In this document: piece by piece, positions 10,669 to 23,032 of the stretch
Position numbering within the stretch: the stretch's first letter is position 1
How the letters are laid out: every line of letters starts with the position of its first letter
NCBI RefSeq assembly: GCF_910592395.1
Contig: NC_088316.1
Span: 9,240,001-9,304,000, forward strand
DNA: 64,000 nucleotides
Direction: 5' to 3'
From: Lineus longissimus
Lineage: Eukaryota; Nemertea; Pilidiophora; Heteronemertea; Lineidae
Notes under the pieces: generated by a model
Told to the model about the DNA's origin: nothing
Seen by the model: only the letters and a program-made list of their open reading frames with translations
Databases searched by the model: none
Translations under genes and position numbers: made by a program

Positions 10669-10795
10669 ATGGGGGAGCCCCCCAAACCCCCGTCCTTCTG
10701 ACATATTTAGCCAGTACATTGGGGGATGAGTCCCCCAAACCCCCTCCGAAAGTGACAGGTTTTAGTCAGTACATTGGGGGGAAGGCCCCATTGGA
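10669..10795 (+). repeat. G-run/C-run tandem repeat (~50 bp x 2.5)
   Basis: Units begin CATTGGGGGATGAG or CATGGGGGAGCC, run into CCCCCAAACCCCC and end AGTACATTGGGGG. The paired G and C runs can form short hairpins. The third unit is partial. Confidence 0.7.
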
Positions 10796-11925
10796 CTCTA
10801 AAAATAGAATTACTTGGAGACGCTGAACAATAAGGCCCCATAAAGAAATAGTCCCCGCCCCGGTAGCTGTCTCATATCTGCGGACAGAAGCAGCTCTTTG
10901 TGGTGAAATAATAATTGAATTTTCCTCCTGCTAGCCTAGATATTTGTGTATGTTTCTTCACCAGTTAGTTAATAACGAATTTTTGTAGCTGATATATTCT
11001 TAATTGTTTTAACGCGTTTTTTTGGATTCGTTTGGCGCCAAAATCAAGAATGGCAAATTTACGATCTTGACACCAGAGGCGCTGATGTCGTTCCGGGACG
11101 GGTAGATGCTAAATCGGATAGCCAGGCGGTACGGGAACTCCTGCACTCTGACCACGTGACCTACATCATTACTTCACAGTTCCGGCACTAGGTCGAGTTT
11201 GGCAGTTACTAGAAATCACGTGACTGGATCTGGATTTAGTTGTGGTAAAACTGACTTTTTTGAAGTAAAGTACGTAAATCGAGAAGAAGAGGACGTTTGC
11301 TTTGTCTGCAATGAAATGTCACAACTGTCTCCGCCGACGTTGTCCTGTATGTCCTAGCAGACGATTTTTAAATACATGATGTCCCACACCCGCACTTCAG
11401 TGGCGCCGGTGTGAATAAATCTACTTGCATGAATGGTCAATGGCTCATGACGTCATGAAATAATTGCGTCACGAGGAATGAAACAATGGGAATCGCGTCC
11501 GACGTGGTAACTGTGGGTGCGGTGCGTCGTGAATGCAGGATCGGCCAACGCGCGGCCCATATGGAAGGCGACACACTGTACCGGAACCAGAATTGTCATG
11601 GGTCTGCACAAATTTTTTCAGATTCGATGGACATGATGGATATATGAATTTTGTTTACACTTTATATACAGTGTATACGTAACCATTACACTCACTACGT
11701 TGTGTGAGTGATTAGTATTCTCCGGACTAAAGGTGATTGAAGGATGCCACGTAAAAGGATATGTTTCTTTGGTAATTATTTGTTTTCATTTTTAATCGAA
11801 CAAGACCCAAGACCATGGAGGATTGTGACACACATGTTACATAAGCTCGGTCATTAGTGCCGAGTGTTGGCGCCTAAGTTCAGGATGTTTGCCCCCTCCC
11901 CCCAACCAAAAAGCTAGCTACATAT
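10796..11925. other. No supported gene
   Basis: No ORF over 60 codons with recognisable features, no terminal repeats and no clear exon signals. The stretch ends at the 3' tail of the LINE on the opposite strand. Confidence 0.45.
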
Positions 11926-11979
11926 ATAATAATAATAAATTGTTATTTGTAAAGCGCCTGTATCACTTGAAACAAAAGT

Positions 11980-14203
11980 TCACCGGCCCTGGTGAGCTCT
12001 ATTGAAAAGAAGGGTCTTGAGTTCTTTGCGAAAGGTTGAGACATCCGATGTAGCTCTCAAGGTGGGTGAAAGAGAGTTCCACAGTTGAGGTGCTAAAGTG
12101 GCGAATGCTCGACCTCCAAATGTTTTCAATCTATATTTCCTGCAAGTGAGAAGGTCCTGAGATTCAGAGCGAAGGTAACGAGGAGGCACGTAATGTTGGA
12201 TGAGATCGTTCAGGTAAATTTGTGCAAGCCGGTGGTATGCTTTGAAGGTCAGGAGGAGTAGTTTGAAAATTATACGCTCGCGCACAGGCAGCCAGTGTAA
12301 CCTTGCTAGCACCGGAGTAATGTGGGATCGCCGCGGGGTCCTGGTGATAAGACGCGCTGCACGGTTTTGCACAAGCTGCAACTTATGTAGTGATTTCTCG
12401 GAAATTTCGGCGAGACTGCTGTTACAATAGTCTAGCCTGGACAGGACAAGGGATTGTGCCAGGTTCGTTGTTGCTTCAGTTGTAAGCTGTCTCCTGACCA
12501 GACCAATATTCCTCAAGATGGTAAGAAGCCGCGCGCACGACGCTTGACACATGAAGACCCATCGACAGATTCGAATCGAACAGAACCCCTAGATTTCGAA
12601 CAGGAACTTTTGATACATGAACAACAGTCCCAGCATTGGTGAGAGTTGGCAGCACGATTGACTGTAATGCCCGTTGGTGGCAGAACAACATAAATTCCGT
12701 CTTTTTGGGGTTACCCTTCAACTTGTTCACAGTTAGCCAGTCCTGAATGCTGCTCAGCTTTTGCTCAAGTTCTGCACATTGAATAACCGCCCTAAGACAC
12801 ACGAGTGCCCTGTACGCTTGGATGTCGTCGGCGTAGCCGTGGCGACTAATGGAGCAGCCCTTCAGAATGTCACCAAGTGGAAGAATGTAAATAAGGAACA
12901 ACAAGGGTCCCAAAACAGACCCCTGAGGGACTCCATAGTCAAGGTGTTTCACGTTGGACTTAGCACCGTTTATCACTACCTGCTGTGTTCGCTGAGATAA
13001 GTAGGAACGGAACCACTCGAGGGCTAATCCGGTGATGCCCAGGAGAATCTAAAGCCTATCCAGTAAGATGGAGTGATCTACTGTATCGAACGCAGCGCTT
13101 AAGTCCAATAGCACGAGAACTGCAGCTCCGTGTTGGTCCACCATGGTTCTTAGGTCGTTCTGAACCTTGAGCACTACCGTCTCTGTCGAATGACCTGCTT
13201 TGTAGGCCGATTGATATGAATCATGAAGATCGTGGGCTGTCATGTAAGCATTCAATCGCGATGCTACAACCCTTTCCAGGACTTTGGAAATGAAGGAAAG
13301 GTTACTGACTGGCCTGTAATTCTTCAGAACTTCACAATCTAGTGATGGCTTTTTCAGGAGGGGTGACACAAAAGCCTGTTTAAGACTGTCAGGAACACTG
13401 CCTTCAGCTAGGGAGCGACTGATGATTGACCTTATTAAGGGTACAACGGATGATATAGATGACTTCAGAAGCCACGTCGGCATGGGGTCCAAATTACAAG
13501 ATTTGGATGGTGATTTTGCTATTATCTTCTGGATTTCATCGTCAGTAGGTGGGTCGAACAAAGACAGAGAGGTACATGGTATGGATTGTTCTTGAGATGC
13601 ACTAGAAATGTCTGTCAAGCTCGCTCGTATATTCTCCTCCTTGTCCGAAAAAAAGTCTGCAAATCTGTTGGCCAGGACCTTTGGATCATCATGCCGAGGG
13701 AGTTTCAGTTCCTTGTCCTTGAGAAGGATCTCATTGAACACTCGCTGCACCGCCTTACTGTCATTGCCGGTTTAAAAGTAAAAAGTGTCCCCCCTAGAAA
13801 AAGTGTCCGGGCCTTTTGTATTCTGACAGATTATGGCATATGGTTCTATAGAGGCAATGACCGTCAATAGCTCAGCGCATAATAGAATCCTTTGTTCCCG
13901 AACATTTTATCCTAGGACATTTTAAACTTCTACACCGGCTTCACTGAGTTTTTCTGTGAAGTGATTTGCCTTAGTGTTTTTGAGTAACTGGTTGTAGTGA
14001 ATCTTGGATTTTAGAAAGATCTCCTTATGAACTACTAGCTTGGTCTTCTGCCAAGTGCGTTCAGCTTTCCGCTTTTCTCGTTTTGCGCAGAAGAGTTCAT
14101 CAGAGAACCATTTGTGGCTGGGACGAACTGTCACAAGTCTTTTCTTTGCAGGAGCATGATTATCAAGGATACGGCATATAGAGAAATCATACGTGTGGCA
14201 CAT
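11980..14203 (-). pseudogene. LINE ORF2 reverse transcriptase, broken
   Basis: Reading on the minus strand, the order is: linker to RT (14203-13935), RT fingers and palm with LLDLSAAFDTVDH (motif A, near 13090), PQGSVLGPLLF (motif B region), YADDIQ (catalytic YADD, near 12830), the thumb and then the CR1-type C-terminal region LHWLPVRERIIFKLLLLTFK (within 12552-11980). Breaks are a 164-bp insertion at 13771-13934, an in-frame stop at about 13047, and a frameshift near 12480-12530. These mean the copy cannot make an intact polymerase. Confidence 0.9.
13771..13934. mobile_element. 164-bp MITE nested in LINE, CCGG target duplication
   Basis: CCGG is present at 13767-13770 and 13935-13938, and the LINE reading frame is continuous once the insert and one CCGG are ignored. 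The ends are inverted repeats matching at about 15 of 20 positions (TTTAAAAGTAAAAAGTGTCC against the complement of the right end). It has no coding capacity. Confidence 0.65.
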
Positions 14204-14404
14204 ATCGGACAGCGTGGCATCAGCCGATGGTATGTCCAGAGCCGATCCGCTTTACGAAAAGCATCCTGATCAACTGAACGAAGTTTTCGAGTGAGCAGTT
14301 CCACCTGGTTCCACCATGATCATACATGCACATGCATGTTTGTTGGCATTAGGATTGTGACTGTGAGGCCCCAAAAAATAATGATTTTAAATAGCCTATA
14401 GCCT

Positions 14405-14585
14405 ATGAGGGGGGAAGGGGGTACCTGTCCGACGTCCCGTTCTAACAACCTGGTTATAAAAGGTCCTAACCCGAATTTTTCTGCCCCTCCCGGATTATCC
14501 TGAATTGTGCTAAAATATGGGTGTCTATCCCGAATCCCGACAGTGATCATCCTGAAAAAAAAAGACCATTCCCTCTCGCCTATGT
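14405..14585 (+). repeat. Dispersed repeat R3, copy 1
   Basis: Shares GACGTCCCGTT, a CCCGAAT-rich middle and GGGTGTCTATCCCGAATCCC with 31209-31428, same orientation. It is preceded by a purine/G run. The sequence is built from degenerate TCCCGAATCCCG modules. No coding capacity. Confidence 0.7.
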
Positions 14586-15740
14586 CTATGGTATTCTTCG
14601 TTGCGCAGAGAATGTGCACAAAAGCAAACACACAGTAGAATGTTCACTGTTTAATGCGATATCGACAACAGTGAAATGCTCTACTGTTGTATAGTAGAGA
14701 GTACGTTGGGGTGTTATATGTCGTGTAATATATTGTCGGTTTTATGATTATTTTACGAAAATGTCCACTTTCAGGAGAGCATGCAGACAGAATATTAACG
14801 CATAATAAAGTTCTGTTCTGGCTGTTTGGGGTTTGTTTTTGTGCCAATGTTTGGCAATGGTGCATGACGATAATGACGCACATCAGAGTGATGAGGATGG
14901 TGATGAAGATCATGGAAACGTTGTTGATGAGAAAGCTGCCCCCATGGAAAATCCGCCAAGACAACACCAAAAGGCCTATTCTTTAAAGCAGAAAATTTAC
15001 CACATGGATGATTACATCCTGGCGCCTTAGGTGAAACCCATGCTAGGACCCCCCCCCCCCCCCCCGCTGTATTTGCGAGGCACAACCGCATCCATACAAG
15101 AACCTTCAGCGATTGGTTGGCTAACGAAAACAAAATAGGAAAACTGATGAACGAGCGCCCAAGTCATGCTGGACGCCGACGACGAAATCCTGGAGGTAAT
15201 CCGACTTCACTGTTAAAACAAATTTAACAACGTGAGTGAGCCTTAGATGTCTGTCCTTTGTTAATTTGAAACTCACGAGACTTAATTTTTTGATCGTGCG
15301 TTCATGTATTTCTGGTAATGAATTGTCTCTAAGACCTCACCTGGTATGATTGTAGCTGTGGCAGTAGTTGCTATTGTCACCATCATTTACTTTTATCACA
15401 TGCCAAGATGTCATCGAGGTTTTGCGAAAACCCATCTCAAAATCAAATCTGATATAAATTGTGGCAGAAAATCATACCAAACCCTAGATCTTTTGATGAG
15501 CTTTCGGGTGAACACTATTAAAACCGATTTCAGACTTGGCAAAAAAAATGTCTTCGATTGTATCTGTGCGTTGTCAAGCCTGCCTCCCAGCCGTGTGATA
15601 TTTTCCTGGATCACATGGACGGATCACACGGGTGAACTCTGTTAGACAGTCTCTGTGACAACACGCGTCATTATTGAAGTCTTGACAACGGGGATTGGGG
15701 GTACGTCGTTGTCGCTGTTGTAGTAACGTCATCACGTCAT
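14586..15740. other. No supported gene; 17-C homopolymer
   Basis: Several ORFs of 60-112 codons overlap on both strands without known motifs. A run of 17 C occupies 15049-15065. No repeat family or exon signals were convincing. Confidence 0.4.
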
Positions 15741-16765
15741 TGCGGCCGGTAGGTGATAAAGTATGGAATTAGTGAAACCTTGGAAACACTGATAAACCTT
15801 GGAAACACTCCTTAAAATGCATAAAAACATGAAATAATGCCATTCGAACCTAACGTGGTTACGAATCAACACTTGGAGCTTATTCTTACATGATCTGATC
15901 GGAATTTTATGGTAATTTAGAAATCTGTCGCATATCCGATTCAATAGTCTATATTTTAGAACAACCCAGTTGTACCTCGCCTCCAGTGTACAGTACTGAT
16001 CTCCCAAATATGGGAAGACACGCCCACCACACACCCATAATATGGACCAATAGCGCTCCGCTTATAAATACGCCACCACCACGCGGGGCCTATTTGAACT
16101 ACGGATCGGTCTGTTCATACAGGGTGATACAGAGAAAATTGGGGGCCTGTCATGCATTATGCATGGATAAGGTTGACGACTATGTCTAGGCCTAATTGTC
16201 TATGATTGACTGATATTTTATAACAAACGATGAATAAAAGAAGCCTAGTCATGTATGTTTATTACCGAAGTTTGCGGATGAAAATTTCCTTCGCCGTGAG
16301 CGATTTCTTACATCTTCCAATACGCATCGAGGGATGCAGAGATCTTTGTGACGTCACCAGTTCTAAGTGGTTTTTTTATTCACGTGTGTGTTTGTCCTAT
16401 GATCTCGTGCATCTAGTACCGAGCATAATACTTTATCGTCTATGGAATACAAAACAATCATAAAAACTAATTTTTGCTTCCATTGAAGAGAAATAAAATA
16501 TTTTAACGACCACAGCGCATTGCCAATTGATGACGTCATCCTCCACATTAAAAATGTTGGCTTCTGAACTAACTGGCAAATTGCTATCAATAAAGTCAGC
16601 TGGGACGAGACTGTCAGTTGGGAGGGTATAAATCGTGGAAGGAACGCACCCGATTTCCCGCGCTATTTGCACAGTGATTCCATGGTTTACATTGAATATT
16701 ACAAGGTTTATCAGTGTTTCCAAGGTTTCACTAATTCCATACTTTATCAACTACCATTGCGGCCG
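15741..16765. mobile_element. Inverted-repeat element (~1 kb)
   Basis: The left arm 15741-15803 and right arm 16701-16765 are inverted copies containing GATAAAGTATGGAATTAGTG and AAACCTTGGAAACACTGATA. The left arm has a partial extra copy of the AAACCTTGGAAACACT module. The core holds only short ORFs. No target duplication could be defined, so outer edges are approximate. Confidence 0.7.
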
Positions 16766-16870
16766 TGGATTTCACATCATTGCGTCGCAAGGCCTACTTT
16801 TAGTCTTGGATTTACGGGGTGAAATTGGCGATGATGAGCTGGAAATCGCAGTTGTGGTATGTGATAAACA

Positions 16871-17024
16871 GAAAACAACACTCATGAGTTTCTTGAGTGG
16901 AAATATCACACTCGTGGTTCTCTTGGCCCCCGGAAACTCACTCGACCTGCAGTTTCGTGGGTTTCGTGGGCCAAGACAACCACTCATGTGATATTTCCAC
17001 TCAAAAACCCACTCGTTTGGTTTT
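16871..17024. mobile_element. Hairpin MITE (~154 bp)
   Basis: The segment folds on itself: TGAGTGGAAATATCACA (from 16894) pairs with TGTGATATTTCCACTCA (to 17003), and pairing continues with mismatches outward to GAAAACAAC/GGTTTTC and inward to CTTGGCCC/GGGCCAAG. The loop is at about 16930-16967. No coding capacity. Confidence 0.7.
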
Positions 17025-17222
17025 CTTACTTCATCCTAAGCTAAGCTTAAAGTTAAAACCTGGAAGACCAGAAAAGACTGTTGTTAAAGAGATGGTTGTG
17101 GTGACTGATACCACTGTGGTGAAAGAGGTGGTTAAAGAACAAAAACTATTTATAATGGAATAGTTACTCATTTAATTTAGTGAATACATTGTCTACAGTT
17201 TCAAGTGAAAAATGTAAGGTAA

Positions 17223-17956
17223 TTAAAATGTTCCTCTAAAATTAACTAGGTTGTCAGTTTCATCAGTGATATCAAATTTGAGATGGTTCGTACATTTATC
17301 AACAATTTTTAGTGCAGTTAGTTGATGTCTTTGAAGCTTTATTTGTTCACTGTCCTCTACTGGTACAATGCAAACGGTTTTAGAAGGTTTATTGTTAAAC
17401 AGTGTCTTACTACGGTCAATCAAATTTGTCCTTAAAATAAGATCTGTTACGTAAAATGGAAGAGACTTAGTAGAGTAGTTATTTCCTTTCTTTTTAAACT
17501 TCTCTTGGCTGAAACCAAACCACTTATCAACCAATTTTATTGTGTTTTTTCTAACCTCTTTTGTTTTAGTATCTTCTTCCGCTTCAAATCTATCAGCCTG
17601 TGTTATCTTAATCTTAGTTTCTTCAGGTCCTTCTACATCAAATATGTCTTCCAATAAGAACTCTTTATCCTAAGTTCAATTATTATGTAATTATTTTTAT
17701 CACAGTTGAGTTTAACAGGGTCAATTCCAGCTTATTTTATTTTATCTTGCCATTCTTTACAAAACTCACTTAAACTAAAATGATAATATGTGCATGGAAA
17801 TCTAGATTCACTAAAGTATTTCTTTTGCGTTGGCCCATGCCCCCAGGGGGGCCGTTTAAAAGCAAAAAATGATACTTTACCCTCTTTTTTGGTCGTCCAT
17901 CTTACTTTCAACGAAGAAAAAACTACTTTGGACAATGCAAAAGACATATTCTGCAC
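17223..17956 (-). pseudogene. Polinton accessory protein X, broken
   Basis: Two minus-strand frames, 17956-17732 and 17654-17223, look like one gene separated by a frame-disrupted stretch. The first has a short aromatic/basic region (VSFFAFKRPPWGHGP then YHFSLSEFCKEWQDKI); the second is charged and ends LVNFRGTF. The 5' part with its upstream leader (to 18076) is repeated at 48048-48301 in the other Polinton, where it follows the small gene at 47589. I do not recognise a function. The conservation in both remnants supports a real Polinton gene. Confidence 0.6.
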
Positions 17957-18584
17957 CTTAAGTCGAAAACACTAAATTACCTAGGTCCTTAATTTCATAA
18001 AAAACGTCTAAGTCAATCATCAAAACCATTTTCTTCACCAAAAACGTTAATCTAAAAATCCGACACATCCAAATGTCAAATATTCCTGAATTTTCCACAC
18101 CGGAGGGGAGTTAAAACACACCACTTCATCGTAAACCAACGCATTGAATTGAAACCCATACTACATCCCACTGCTATCAACACACACGTCATCAGACCAC
18201 AACCACTCTCACTAATCAATTAAACATCCAATCTAAAAGCTGATCTGTGCGAATAAAATGAAAACATATTTTCCTGCGTAGATCTGTGCATGAAAAAATC
18301 TGAAATCTTTTTTCGCATCGATTTCAAAGTATACCGGAACTCGGAATAATCGATCGTCTCATTAACGACATAGCAACGAATCATATCACCGTAGTTAAGG
18401 TATAATGCTAGAGGCCAATAAAAAGGTCATCTGTGTCGGAAGTGAAGTCTTGAATACCAAGCATTTGCAGTAATAATATCCTCATTGTTCTTGTACATGT
18501 GATCTCTTAAAGGTATGGTAGAGGATATACTGAACCAAACGTATTAATGCAAAGCATCCCCACGTAGAACATGAAATAACTTTG

Positions 18585-19124
18585 TTATCTTTCGCCCGAC
18601 CCTATCAAGTGAGGTATTGTTGGAATGAGAATGACGAGACCTATCGCATCCCTCACCCACATTGAGGTTATTTTATTCCATGAGGAGTATAGATGGAGCT
18701 TTCTGCAGTGTTTTGTTTCCCACCTCTGGGTAAACGACGACCCGGTTGAAATGACTGCCCCTGTCGAAACTACAGCCTCCTTTTTTAACTGAAAATAATT
18801 AATTTTACTATAAGAAGACTCAGACGCTGACTTAGGTTGTTCAGATGTTTCTGGCGCTGCTACATTAGTTCCAATTCTCTGGATTACACTTTCAGAAATT
18901 TGAGATGATTGGGCTTTAGCTCCCGTTGGTGGTAATTCTTTGACCATTTTTCCATCAATACGATCCATCTTTTGTTTTTTAAATTCATTTGTGCATCTAC
19001 CCAACTCCCACGACCAATCGATCAGCTTAGGTGATTTCTGCTTTTTCAGTAGTAGAGACTTAATTCGATTCGACTCAGAGGCTGTTACATCTTTCGCCTG
19101 CAGTTTGTCCTCCCCACTCTGCAT
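18585..19124 (-). pseudogene. Unknown Polinton-region ORF, 179 codons
   Basis: An open minus-strand frame beginning MQSGEDKLQAKDVTASES, hydrophilic and Lys/Ser-rich for about 120 residues, then more mixed. The final 30 residues, rich in Ile and Pro, may be read-through past a frameshift. It lies between the ATPase-side ORF and accessory gene X in the same direction. No motif is recognisable. Confidence 0.4.
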
Positions 19125-19325
19125 TTATTTCCTCTAAATGTAATGGTTGATTATCTGTGGGGGTTCTGCTAACGGCTTCGCCGTATGCTACTCTATACCT
19201 GTTTCTAATGAAGCTGTCGCTTCGCAGTATACTTTGCTATAGTTGTTGAGAGTAAGTAAACCCGTTGTAGCCACTGCCATCAAACCACCCATTTTCAAAC
19301 TAAGAACACCAGTCCGCCTCTCCAA

Positions 19326-19691
19326 CTAATTCATCACGATGTAATCGTTCCTAAGGTCCTTATAGAGATTATCTCTGTCACTACTTGGCAAAATCCAATC
19401 CGCTAAAGATGAATAAGCAGTGATGATCGTTTTGCTAAGTGTGTCATTAGCTCTAGAGGCTAAAGTACTCTGATAGATCCTGTGAGATTTTAAGATGTCT
19501 TTTTCGGACATATAGTCAATGTTGTTAAAAGTGAATTGCTTCCCGGAGAATTCTTTTGTCTTGCCAGTGGCAACTAAAACCTCAAGATCTCCCTTTGCGT
19601 GTGTACCCTGTTTGGACAAGACTTGACAGGGAGTGACTGGTTTTTGACTAGTTGTCTGTTGCCTAGTCTGATTTAGTCGATTTTTAGTCAA
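19326..19691 (-). pseudogene. Unknown Polinton-region ORF, 121 codons
   Basis: A minus-strand frame with a polar Gln/Thr-rich start and a more structured second half (FTFNNIDYMSEKDILKSH; LSKTIITAYSSLADWILP). After the stop at 19326 the same direction continues with a hydrophobic stretch (MGGLMAVATTGLLTLNNYSK, about 19285-19225), perhaps the rest of the gene after a break. It directly follows the ATPase. Function unknown. Confidence 0.4.
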
Positions 19692-19789
19692 CTTTAGTTG
19701 ATTGTTAGTCTATCTGCTTGTCTGACTGCTAGTCGGCATTGAGGACGCTATGACATCTACCAAATCTTCACTGGACGCTCTTTCTCTGG

Positions 19790-21440
19790 TCATTTAAGAA
19801 CCAAAAATTCACTGGGAAATTCTAAACGTAAAATCAATTTTGATGACCTATCTAAAATGTCATCCCTTTCATTTTTGGGAATTATGTAATTTTCCTGCAA
19901 CGCCATTTTCATTGACTCTTCATCTTTGTTAAACGAAATGGTCCAGGGACCATGTGCTCACCACGGGTAACGTAATGCATGTCATTTGCAGTGAATATGG
20001 GGAGAACAGTTTCAGGCTAGTTTTACCGGTTTTGATTCCATTGAATAGTACATGTATTATTATTCTCGGCTCAATGGCACCAAAGCAAATTACTGGTACC
20101 ATGTAAGTATAGCATTTTGGTTATAAAGTTGACTCAATTTCAGGGTTATTGAATAGTGTACATGTCACATGGAAATTGGTTGACATCTGTTTAACAGTTT
20201 AGGAGTGCTAGGACTTTGTTAGATTTTCAAGATAGCGGCCTGGTGGCCATATTTGTCATGGGATTTGACTGAAAATTAGGGATATTGATACATAATCACA
20301 TGAAGTTTGGTTGCAATGCGATCATTAGTTTCAGGGTAATTGGACTTTGTTTAATTTTCAAGATAGCCACCTGGCTGTCATATTGGTTGATGGATTTGAC
20401 TGAAAATCAGGGATGTTGTAGAGAGTACATAAGTATACAATAACATGAAATTTGGTTGCAAGCCGACTTTGTTTAATTTTCAAGATGGTCGTCTGGTGGC
20501 CATATTTGAAGTCCAAGCGGGACACATTATTTTGGTAGGATAGAGGTTCCCTGGATACATGTCCTCACAAGTTTAGAACCTTGTAGCTCGAATAGTAACA
20601 AAATGTGCTACCTATCGCGATTTAGTGAACTTTGACCTCTGTGACCTTGAAAAGTAGGTCAAATCAAAAACCCGGGTGATATGTCATTTGACCTTATTAG
20701 ATACACCCACCATAAAAATTTCGTCACTCTACGTAAAACCAGTAGCTTCAAAAGGCAAAAAAACAACTTCCAAGATGGCCACCTGTAGGGCAGAAAGTAG
20801 GTGATATCGCGAAAAAAATAAAAATAAGTCTTAGCATATTGCCCAAAGCTACCATCACACCAAGTTTTAGCCATCTAGCCCTAGCGGTGACGAAACGTGC
20901 TCCAGCTGCTAGCGGAGGACGATGGACGACGACGACGGACCACGGACGCCACGGTATTGTATAAGCTCCCCAGAGGTGAGCTAAAAAGAGTTCTAACATA
21001 CGAATGTTTTTTCCCGGAAGTCCTTCACAATAGAGTTGTATTTTTGAACTAAAACCCAAATAGTAATTCCGTAATGCCTTCCCGAAAACGCCGTGTTACA
21101 AAGTTCGCTAGCCTTCCTTTTACTGTCCTGCAAATTAGCACAAACGTCAATGATCAAAAGGGTGTTTGAACCTTTGTAAACTTGCATGGAAGCCAGCAAT
21201 GTTTTATCCAGGCCCCTTTTCACAATATTGGGATCAATAACAATGAGTTTTCGATCTTTGAAAATCCACTCTTGGTTGTATGATTGATTGTATTCAAAGG
21301 TTGGACAAAACAGAACAATGTTTTTCAAAATGTCCCTTGTGGTAAGTCTCCAACAAATCTAACACGAAATGTGTTTTCCCACAATTTGTAACCAGAAATA
21401 ATGGCATTAAAAGGTTCGTAAATAAACAAGTGGAGTAGCG
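19790..21440 (-). pseudogene. Polinton packaging ATPase (FtsK/HerA-like), split by repeat
   Basis: The Walker A region reads TNCGKTHF at about 21370-21395, followed by the Polinton ATPase signature VLFCPTFEYNQSY, a Walker B-like LLIIDVCAN, FSGRHYG and VLVQKYNSIVKDFRE. Family members have Asp-Asp in the Walker B; here the second Asp is Val. The frame breaks near 21345. The C-terminal part (from FNKDEES, ending LVLK at the stop at 19790) lies beyond repeat R2 copy 2, which therefore interrupts the gene. This enzyme would pump DNA into the capsid. The copy is inactive. Confidence 0.88.
19937..20986 (+). repeat. Dispersed repeat R2, copy 2, inserted in Polinton ATPase
   Basis: About 1.05 kb, same orientation as 5154-6065. 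Both begin AATGGTCCAGGGACCATG and end CCACGGTAT(C/T)GTATAAGCTCC then CAGAGGTGAGCT. It holds more internal copies of the GATTTGACTGAAAAT module than copy 1. It splits the ATPase gene between its FRE-K-T and F-N-K-D segments. A target duplication could not be read with certainty. Confidence 0.85.
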
Positions 21441-21779
21441 AAGTCGGTAATGTCATTTATCATAGAGATTTATCAAAGAGTTTTATCCACGATATTATTT
21501 CATTGGATTCCATGGCATGAGGCCACTATCGTATAGATAATCCGCAGACAAATTGCCAAGTGTAACAACCAAACCAAGTTTTAGAAATTCATTGATATCA
21601 GCCTGGCTAGGATCGCTAATTTTCGTTTTTAAAAACCTTCTCATCACAATGCTGTAACCAATCGTTGTTCACGATAAAACAGAACTTCTGTAAAGTGTGT
21701 TCACAATATCTTTCTTGTGTATTGTCTCCATTCATAAACCGCGAAAATTAAGATAATGTAATTAGTGCACGACACTCAC

Positions 21780-23028
21780 GATTTGAGAATTTTGAGCATT
21801 TAACTGTGCGTCTGAAACAATAAAGATATGCATTTTGTACAGACCTTTGTCCCCTCTTTTGTGATAGTCAACTGAATTCCATCTTTTGTGTTTTGCAATG
21901 CTCTTCCACTGCCATACAGATCATTATCTTTCGTGGTTCTCAGGTCAATCCACAACCCAAAGTATTTCTCATCACCATAATACTTTTCAAGAGTTAAATT
22001 ACAGTCGTTCAGTTACTGTCTTCTTTATATCTTCGGACATGAAATATTTTTCACATCCTCCCACTGATCTAGTAACCCCATTCCTTTGGAGTAGAGTTTA
22101 TTAGCAATTCCTTCGATTGTAACTTTCAAATTTGAAATTCCCAAATTCTCAAACTTTTCACTTTCTCTGGCACCATCGTTATGTGCGGTTACAAATAGTA
22201 ACTAAATTCCTTTGATTGATCTTTTTTGGTAATTGATATTTTCATTAGTTATTGTTTCATCTGCATTTATGTTCCGAGTCTTAAAATGATCAATCCGATC
22301 GTAAAATACCGAAAATCAAGAATGTTATTGTAATTATTGAGCAATTGCCTCGCAACTCTTTCGTCTGTAACTGTGTCATATTAGAGACATATATTTTTCA
22401 ATTCATAATTCATATCCGCAGTTGAGGTCGTAAAAACGACATCCTCTTCTGGTGCCAAGGTCATGTTAAATATAACGTCCTCCTGAATGGGAAATTTGTA
22501 AAACGGTGTGTTGGTTGAAAGCAATTCAAAGTCAATTGGGATTTTGTACTTCTTGTCAAATACAGCTTTCAGAATCTTCTCGTTATTTGTTTCACCGGTG
22601 ATATCAGTCAAAGCCACACCAGATCTTAATTTTCTGAGGTTACTACTTTGGATTCCCTGAAATACTCTGTTTTCCCTCTCCTCATTTGTCAGCCACAAAT
22701 CTTTGTAAGAGGCATACAATTGTAGTTGTTAACTTCAAGAAGGTTTTCTGTTCCCCATTTAACTGACAATTTTGAAATAAGATTTCTACCCAAATTAGTT
22801 ACTACATAATTTTTGCTGTCCCCCGCGACCACAACATCTGCCGACAGATAAACACAACCAGGTCCAAAAAATGTATTTTCTCCCTAATTTTGGAAGTCTC
22901 ACATACATAGTTTCCTTTGGTTCTGCCGATGAGAGATTGTGAGTGATAACGTGATGATGACGTTCAACCTTCAAACCCAGTGGAACGAGATTGCTTCTTT
23001 GAGGGTTTAACACTTTTCCAGTTGCCAT
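21780..23028 (-). pseudogene. Polinton major capsid protein (double jelly-roll), broken
   Basis: The gene starts at an ATG at 23028, five bases after the stop of the preceding gene. The N-terminal part holds MYVRLPKLG, and another frame carries a segment beginning NLGRN (near 22780). Then come a YASYKDLWLTNEEREN segment (22719) and IPIDFELLSTNTPFYKFPI. The C-terminal signature WIDLRTTKDNDLYGSGRA is at about 21965-21890. These landmarks, in this order, are those of Polinton/adintovirus-type major capsid proteins. At least three frameshifts or stops separate the parts, so the copy is dead. Confidence 0.88.
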
Positions 23029-23032
23029 TTAT

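Larger units (their letters stand above)
11926..14290 (-). mobile_element. CR1/L2-like LINE, 5'-truncated
   Basis: A non-LTR retrotransposon on the minus strand. Its 3' end is a short microsatellite of TTATTA units (plus-strand 11926-11940) just past the sequence GCGCTTTACAAATAACAA, a tail style seen in CR1/L2-group elements. The reverse transcriptase ORF fills 11980-14203. The endonuclease half is missing, so the copy is 5'-truncated, as LINE copies usually are. It also carries a 164-bp nested insertion. Confidence 0.85.

Noticed and set aside
14644-15133. Overlapping ORFs of 80-112 codons on both strands
   Set aside because: No motif, no splice signals, one crosses the poly-C run.
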